NCBI GenBank assembly: GCA_044368575.1
Contig: JBIPPH010000037.1
Coordinates: forward strand, 1 to 19,949
Direction of reading: 5' to 3'
DNA from: JABMMZ01 sp044368575
GTDB taxonomy: Bacteria > Bacteroidota > Bacteroidia > NS11-12g > UBA955
Length of the DNA: 19,949 nt
This document shows positions 16,334 to 19,949 of this stretch, piece after piece; within the stretch, counting starts at the first letter, position 1; every line of letters begins with the position of its first letter. Under the pieces are notes generated by a model. It did not search any database, was not told the origin of the DNA, and saw only the letters and a program-made list of their open reading frames with translations. A program made the translations under genes and the position numbers.

Positions 16334-18958
16334 TTATTGGTCAAACCAATTGCGTTTTTTATCAACCTTTAAACTTTGCAACATACTGCTGTTGACCTTG
16401 AGCGAAAAGGTAAAACTTTTTCTTATACCATCTGGAATCCATGAGAAGTTAAGGGCCCAGCAATGTAACAAACGACTGATATCAAATTGGGTATATGCAA
16501 TTTTCTTTTGGTAAAAATCATAGCCCGAACTACAGCCAATTTTCCACTTAGGCGTAAGATTAAAGTCGCCGCTGAGTGTAAATGTTTGAGCGTAAATGGT
16601 TTTATAATTGGCGCGGGTGTATTGCAATGAATAATTAGCATTCACACTCCATGGGGAATTAAAATCAACATAAGCAAATGGGTTAGAGATCATTTGCATG
16701 AACTCACGTTTATCGGCATCGTTTTTAATTTTGCCTGTGGTATCCATTGATTTCTTCTTCTTGAACATATCCGCCCTCAGACCAGTATTCATTTGAATAC
16801 CGGCATTGGTCCAAGTGCCTATGCGCTTACTGCTGTTCCAAAGTAATTCATCATAGTATACCTCTCTGCCATTTACAATGCGTTTGTCATAGGGGTTTAA
16901 AGTGGCATTAGCGTTGATATTGATTTGATTGAATAACTTGGTAAATGCAGCCACTGAAATTTTAGAAAGTTTTTGAGAATCCGCTAAAAAATTATAACTA
17001 CCATTGATGGCAAAATTCTCGATCCAGGTCACATTTTGGTATTTGCGAGCAGTGTCTTTGCCTTTTAATACTTTGGCTTGCAACTTATTGATGATAGAGA
17101 AGTTCATTCGACCCTCTGCACCCGCCAAAGGACTGCCTTTAATGGCTTGCTCATAAATGGAATAGCGCGCTGTTGCGCCTGTAGTATCTTTTTGTAAAGT
17201 TCTGTAGTAGCCAAATTTATCTGATGAATAATCAGGTCTGTAACCAAAACTCACCTGTGGCGTGATATTGTGTCTGATGGCTTTTACCTTTCCACCATTG
17301 AACAAAAATGTTCCAAACACTTGCGTAGCAACGGTTACAGAGGCGCTGTAATCAGAGGCTCTATTGAACTGGTTGTTGTAAATGGTATCGACTTTCTTCA
17401 ATTGTTGATTCCACTGTTTCTCGATGGTATTGAAATACCAATACTCTTTATAAGCTACTGTTGGAGTTAAAGAAAAATGTTGCTTTAAAAATTTATAGGA
17501 CCCCAAGGTAATTGGAATAGAATGGACTATGCCTTGTTTAAAGCCTTCATTTGGTTTTAAAGTAATAGGCGATTGAACTGAGAAGCCAGGTATAAAATTT
17601 TCGAATGGTTTACCTGAGAAAAAGACACTGTCTTTGGTATCAATTCTATTCTCCATTTCTAAAATATAGCTCACACCAAAATCTTTATACCATTTGTATT
17701 TACCTGTGGCATCCGGCTGAGAGAATGGGGTTATCCTTTGCATGCTAACAGTCAGATTAGGTAAAGTCATTGAGAAATTATGGGTGCTAGTATTTTGTCT
17801 GTGCAAAGCACTCATGCGCAAATCCAAACGATTTTGAACCAATGTTTTGGAATACGTTACTGAAGAACCAAACTCATTGCTCACGATAGCAGATGGATTC
17901 AATGAATTCAATCTGGCTGCATTGTTTTTTTGAATATCAACGTTAGACGAAAAGTTAGAACCCGGGTGTTTTTTAGGATCTTGATTATGGCGCCAAACCA
18001 CTCTAAAGGTCTTGGTAATGTTTTGTTTGTAGTTCAAGTCTTCTTTTTCACCATTCAGGTATTTGGCAAACTCTAAATTTAAATTACCGCTGTAGTAATA
18101 TCGTTTAACATAGCGCGTATTGGAGGCTAATCTCCAGCTCCCTCTGAAATACGCATCGCCAGTAATGCTTTGATCGATGTAATCACTAATGGCAAAATGA
18201 TAGCCCATGTTGCGCAAATAAGGCCCATACAAACCGCTGGTTCCGTATTCAAAAGGTATTAATCCAGACGATTGCCCTTTTTTCGTTGGAAACATACCAA
18301 ACGGCAAATACAAAGGTGTTGGAATACCCTCAATGACTAAATTTGATGGCCCAAAAATGATTTTCTTATCTGGGACTATTTTTAAATTGCGCGACTGTAA
18401 ATAAAAATGTGGGTGGGTCTTATCGTTACAAGTGGTGTATTTGCCAAGATCACTGTATATGCTTTTATCGTCGTCTCTCAATACCTTATTACACAGTATA
18501 TAGCCCTCACCTTCTTTCATAGCTATACCATAGGTTCTACCACGCTTGGTTTCAAAATTATAGATCATGGTATCTGCCTCGGTTTGTCTTTCGCCATCAT
18601 TAAAGAATGGTCTATCTTCGTAGACGCCAGAACTATCATTGAGTTTACCTTTGGCGTATAATTGTTTGGTTTGAAAGTCTAAAACGATAATGGCAGCTTT
18701 AACTTCCATGCCTTCATACTTCACAATTGCCTTGCCCCATAAATAGGCTTTGCGCTTGCTGACATCAAATAAACAAGAGTCATCTGCATGGTATTCTATG
18801 ATTTGATCCAAGGCATCTTTAGACATTCTAAAGGTATCTAAAGTAGTTGAAAGCTTAGTAGAATCAAGGGGTTTTGCTGATGCCGAAGGGGTGTACAAAA
18901 TGCAGCACGAAATTTGTATTATCCACAGAAAGCGACGGAGATGTTTCGTTTTGAACAA
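16334..18958 (-). CDS. lptD: LPS-assembly outer membrane protein LptD (Bacteroidota type)
   Basis: I choose TTG 18958, giving 874 residues and the signal peptide LFKTKHLRRF LWIIQISCCI LYTPSASA. ATG at 19018 or 19033, or the longer open frame to 19375, would bury that peptide, lie upstream of a good -7 box, or run into the amidase gene. The N-terminal OstA/LptA-like jellyroll region (DVSKRKAYLWGKAIVKYEG, TEADTMIYNFETKRGRTYGI) is followed by the segment with the two family cysteines (GYILCNKV and TTCNDKTHPHFY). Next comes the plug-proximal motif PLYLPFGMFPTKKGQSSGL, then a large beta-barrel to the C-terminus (SFSLKVNSSMLQ...). LptD places lipopolysaccharide in the outer leaflet with LptE. It stands alone and its 3' end is 2 bp from the T9SS cargo gene. 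Confidence 0.9.
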   Translation of the reverse strand: MFKTKHLRRFLWIIQISCCILYTPSASAKPLDSTKLSTTLDTFRMSKDALDQIIEYHADDSCLFDVSKRKAYLWGKAIVKYEGMEVKAAIIVLDFQTKQLYAKGKLNDSSGVYEDRPFFNDGERQTEADTMIYNFETKRGRTYGIAMKEGEGYILCNKVLRDDDKSIYSDLGKYTTCNDKTHPHFYLQSRNLKIVPDKKIIFGPSNLVIEGIPTPLYLPFGMFPTKKGQSSGLIPFEYGTSGLYGPYLRNMGYHFAISDYIDQSITGDAYFRGSWRLASNTRYVKRYYYSGNLNLEFAKYLNGEKEDLNYKQNITKTFRVVWRHNQDPKKHPGSNFSSNVDIQKNNAARLNSLNPSAIVSNEFGSSVTYSKTLVQNRLDLRMSALHRQNTSTHNFSMTLPNLTVSMQRITPFSQPDATGKYKWYKDFGVSYILEMENRIDTKDSVFFSGKPFENFIPGFSVQSPITLKPNEGFKQGIVHSIPITLGSYKFLKQHFSLTPTVAYKEYWYFNTIEKQWNQQLKKVDTIYNNQFNRASDYSASVTVATQVFGTFLFNGGKVKAIRHNITPQVSFGYRPDYSSDKFGYYRTLQKDTTGATARYSIYEQAIKGSPLAGAEGRMNFSIINKLQAKVLKGKDTARKYQNVTWIENFAINGSYNFLADSQKLSKISVAAFTKLFNQININANATLNPYDKRIVNGREVYYDELLWNSSKRIGTWTNAGIQMNTGLRADMFKKKKSMDTTGKIKNDADKREFMQMISNPFAYVDFNSPWSVNANYSLQYTRANYKTIYAQTFTLSGDFNLTPKWKIGCSSGYDFYQKKIAYTQFDISRLLHCWALNFSWIPDGIRKSFTFSLKVNSSMLQSLKVDKKRNWFDQ

Positions 18959-18981
18959 TGGATTTAACAAGATAAAAGCTC

Positions 18982-18989
18982 GAATTTTG
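18982..18989 (+). promoter_or_regulatory. Possible -7 box (GAATTTTG) for the amidase gene
   Basis: GAATTTTG differs from TAnnTTTG only at the first base and lies 42 nt before ATG 19032. It is back-to-back with the lptD box, 2 bp away, on the opposite strand. No other good candidate is seen in the 73-bp gap. Weak evidence. Confidence 0.3.
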
Positions 18990-18991
18990 CA

Positions 18992-18999
18992 CAAAACTA
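18992..18999 (-). promoter_or_regulatory. Bacteroidota -7 promoter box (TAGTTTTG) for lptD
   Basis: On the minus strand TAGTTTTG matches TAnnTTTG exactly and ends 33 nt before the TTG at 18958. If real, it rules out the ATG codons at 19018 and 19033 as lptD starts, since they lie upstream of it. The -33 element is poor (a TTATG near the right spacing). Confidence 0.45.
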
Positions 19000-19031
19000 A
19001 TTTAAAAAACCCAAGCATAAAAAATAATTCC

Positions 19032-19814
19032 ATGAAGGCCCGAAACCTGTTTGCATTTTTAGGCTCAGTTTTAATACTGTGTGCGTCATTTAACAACGAG
19101 GCAGAGAAAACCAATCCCTTCGATGTAATAGTAATTGATGCCGGCCATGGTGGCCACGACCCAGGGTGCAATGGTGGTAATAGTCGAGAAAAAGAAGTCA
19201 CCCTTTCCATAGCCTTAAAGCTAGGAAAACTCATTGAAGACAGTTTGAAAAATGTGAAGGTGATATACACCCGTAAAACCGACAAATTCATTGAATTGAG
19301 CGAACGAAGTAACATTGCAAACAAAAATGGTGCCGACCTTTTTATCAGTATACATTGCAATGCCAATGACAACAAAGAAGCCTGTGGTACTGAAACCTAT
19401 TTGATGGGTTTACATAAGTCTGAAGGCAATTTGGCGGTATCTAAACGCGAAAACAATGTTATTCTACTTGAAAAGGATTACAAAACCAATAAGGCCTACG
19501 AAGGCTTCGATCCAAATTCACCGGCGGGCCATATTATTTTCTCTTTGATGCAAAATGCCTACAGAGCTCAAAGTATAAAATTTGCAGGCTTTGTAGAATC
19601 AGAGTTTAAGCAAAAAAGCAGTCTTAAAAGCCGTGGGGTAAAAGAGGCAGGATTCTTAGTTCTGTGGCGTTCAACTATGCCTGGTGTACTTATCGAAACA
19701 GGATTCTTAACCAGTGAATCCGATCGCAAAACTTTAGCCAATGACAGTGGTCAAGTGGTAATGTCTAAAGCCATATTTGAAGCAGTTAAAAAATATAAAA
19801 CTGCAGTAAAATAA
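19032..19814 (+). CDS. N-acetylmuramoyl-L-alanine amidase (Amidase_3)
   Basis: A 260-residue exported zinc amidase that cuts the bond between N-acetylmuramic acid and the L-Ala of the peptide stem. ATG 19032 gives the signal peptide MKARNLFAFLGSVLILCASF; the frame is open 47 codons further up but that part overlaps lptD and is not signal-like. Motifs: VIDAGHGGHDPGC (zinc His39), REKEVTL (zinc Glu53), SIHCNAN (His108), and near the C-terminus LIETGFLTSESD with the catalytic Glu. It has only the catalytic domain, with no SPOR or LysM domain. It is divergent from lptD with 73 bp between. In many Bacteroidota I would expect an mlaD-type gene after it; here the convergent metH follows after 1 bp. 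Confidence 0.93.
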   Translation: MKARNLFAFLGSVLILCASFNNEAEKTNPFDVIVIDAGHGGHDPGCNGGNSREKEVTLSIALKLGKLIEDSLKNVKVIYTRKTDKFIELSERSNIANKNGADLFISIHCNANDNKEACGTETYLMGLHKSEGNLAVSKRENNVILLEKDYKTNKAYEGFDPNSPAGHIIFSLMQNAYRAQSIKFAGFVESEFKQKSSLKSRGVKEAGFLVLWRSTMPGVLIETGFLTSESDRKTLANDSGQVVMSKAIFEAVKKYKTAVK

Positions 19815-19815
19815 T

Positions 19816-19949
19816 CTACAATAACACTGGTCTTAACCATTTCTCTGCTGTGTCAAGGTCTATGCCTTTTCTGTTAGCATACGCTTGCAACTGATCCTTA
19901 CCGATTTTGCCTATACCAAAATACCTGGCCTCAGGATGTGCAAAATAAA
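19816..19949 (-). CDS. metH: Cobalamin-dependent methionine synthase, C-terminal fragment (5' end outside window)
   Basis: The last 44 codons before a TAG at 19818-19816 encode YFAHPEARYFGIGKIGKDQ followed by a stretch ending DLDTAEKWLRPVLL. This is the highly conserved end of the MetH activation (SAM-binding) domain: 'HPEAxYFxVGKIxKDQ' and 'TAEKWLxPxL'. MetH transfers a methyl group from methyltetrahydrofolate to homocysteine through B12, and this last domain supports reductive reactivation with SAM. In Bacteroidota MetH can be one protein or split in two; only the end is visible, so I cannot tell. The stop is 1 bp from the amidase stop. Confidence 0.9.
   Translation of the reverse strand, partial: YFAHPEARYFGIGKIGKDQLQAYANRKGIDLDTAEKWLRPVLL

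Noticed and set aside
19031..19034. CATG where an lptD ATG (minus) and the amidase ATG (plus) would share bases, suggesting head-to-head overlapping starts
   Set aside because: The lptD frame from here puts extra residues before an already complete signal peptide, and an exact -7 box lies downstream of it. TTG 18958 fits better.
18959..19375. Long open extension of the lptD frame, antisense to the amidase gene
   Set aside because: It runs through the well-conserved amidase catalytic region on the other strand and has no signal-like N-terminus. It is a shadow of that gene.
1..19949. Mobile element, phage, toxin-antitoxin or defence island
   Set aside because: No transposase, integrase, terminal repeats, spacer arrays or known defence domains were seen, and gene content and composition look uniform.

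Overview
The window looks like a chromosomal segment of a member of the Bacteroidota; I cannot name a genus. The evidence is a protein of about 1010 residues ending in a gliding-motility-associated (type IX secretion, CHU_C type) C-terminal domain, a Bacteroidota-style LptD, a DUF4271-HemD gene pair, a YtxJ/BrxC-like thiol protein, and TAnnTTTG promoter boxes just upstream of most transcription units. The DNA is AT-rich and very tightly packed: with my starts only about 340 of 19,949 bases are non-coding, and no gap exceeds 113 bases. I found no tRNA, rRNA, CRISPR array, insertion sequence or phage gene. There are 19 genes, all apparently intact except the two cut by the window edges.

Layout. 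1-200: end of an OsmC-like gene (+). 185-657 (-): a 42-residue lipoprotein followed by a YtxJ/BrxC-like protein. 666-1856 (+): a methyltransferase of the PG_1098/THUMP-like type. 1853-5247 (-): an operon of a BamA/TamA-like outer-membrane protein, a DUF4271 membrane protein and uroporphyrinogen-III synthase. 5323-11669 (+): a long run of a second micro-lipoprotein, a low-molecular-weight tyrosine phosphatase, a glycosyltransferase-like membrane protein, kynureninase, ribosomal protein L11 methyltransferase, a short-chain dehydrogenase and a large beta-helix-like lipoprotein. 11671-13182 (-): lysS. 13296-16331 (+): the secreted propeller/PKD/CHU_C protein. 16334-18958 (-): lptD. 19032-19814 (+): a cell-wall amidase. 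19816-19949 (-): the C-terminal tip of cobalamin-dependent methionine synthase.

How the genes work together. Most are housekeeping or envelope genes: outer-membrane assembly (BamA-like, LptD), wall remodelling (amidase), lipoproteins and T9SS cargo, alongside haem synthesis, translation (lysS, prmA), tryptophan catabolism (kynU) and thiol redox (OsmC, YtxJ). I see no defence or mobile island.

The best candidates for something undescribed are two related micro-lipoproteins. Both are about 41 residues with a mature CGG-x-R...C start and a TAnnTTTG box 14-16 nt before the ATG. Each leads a unit whose next gene encodes a Cys-active-site protein (YtxJ, LMW-PTP). Also notable are non-ATG starts concentrated on exported proteins, including an apparent ATT start for the DUF4271 protein; convergent gene ends that all overlap or nearly touch; an exact 12-bp repeat straddling one of those junctions; and a tandem AACTTAAG pair in front of kynU.
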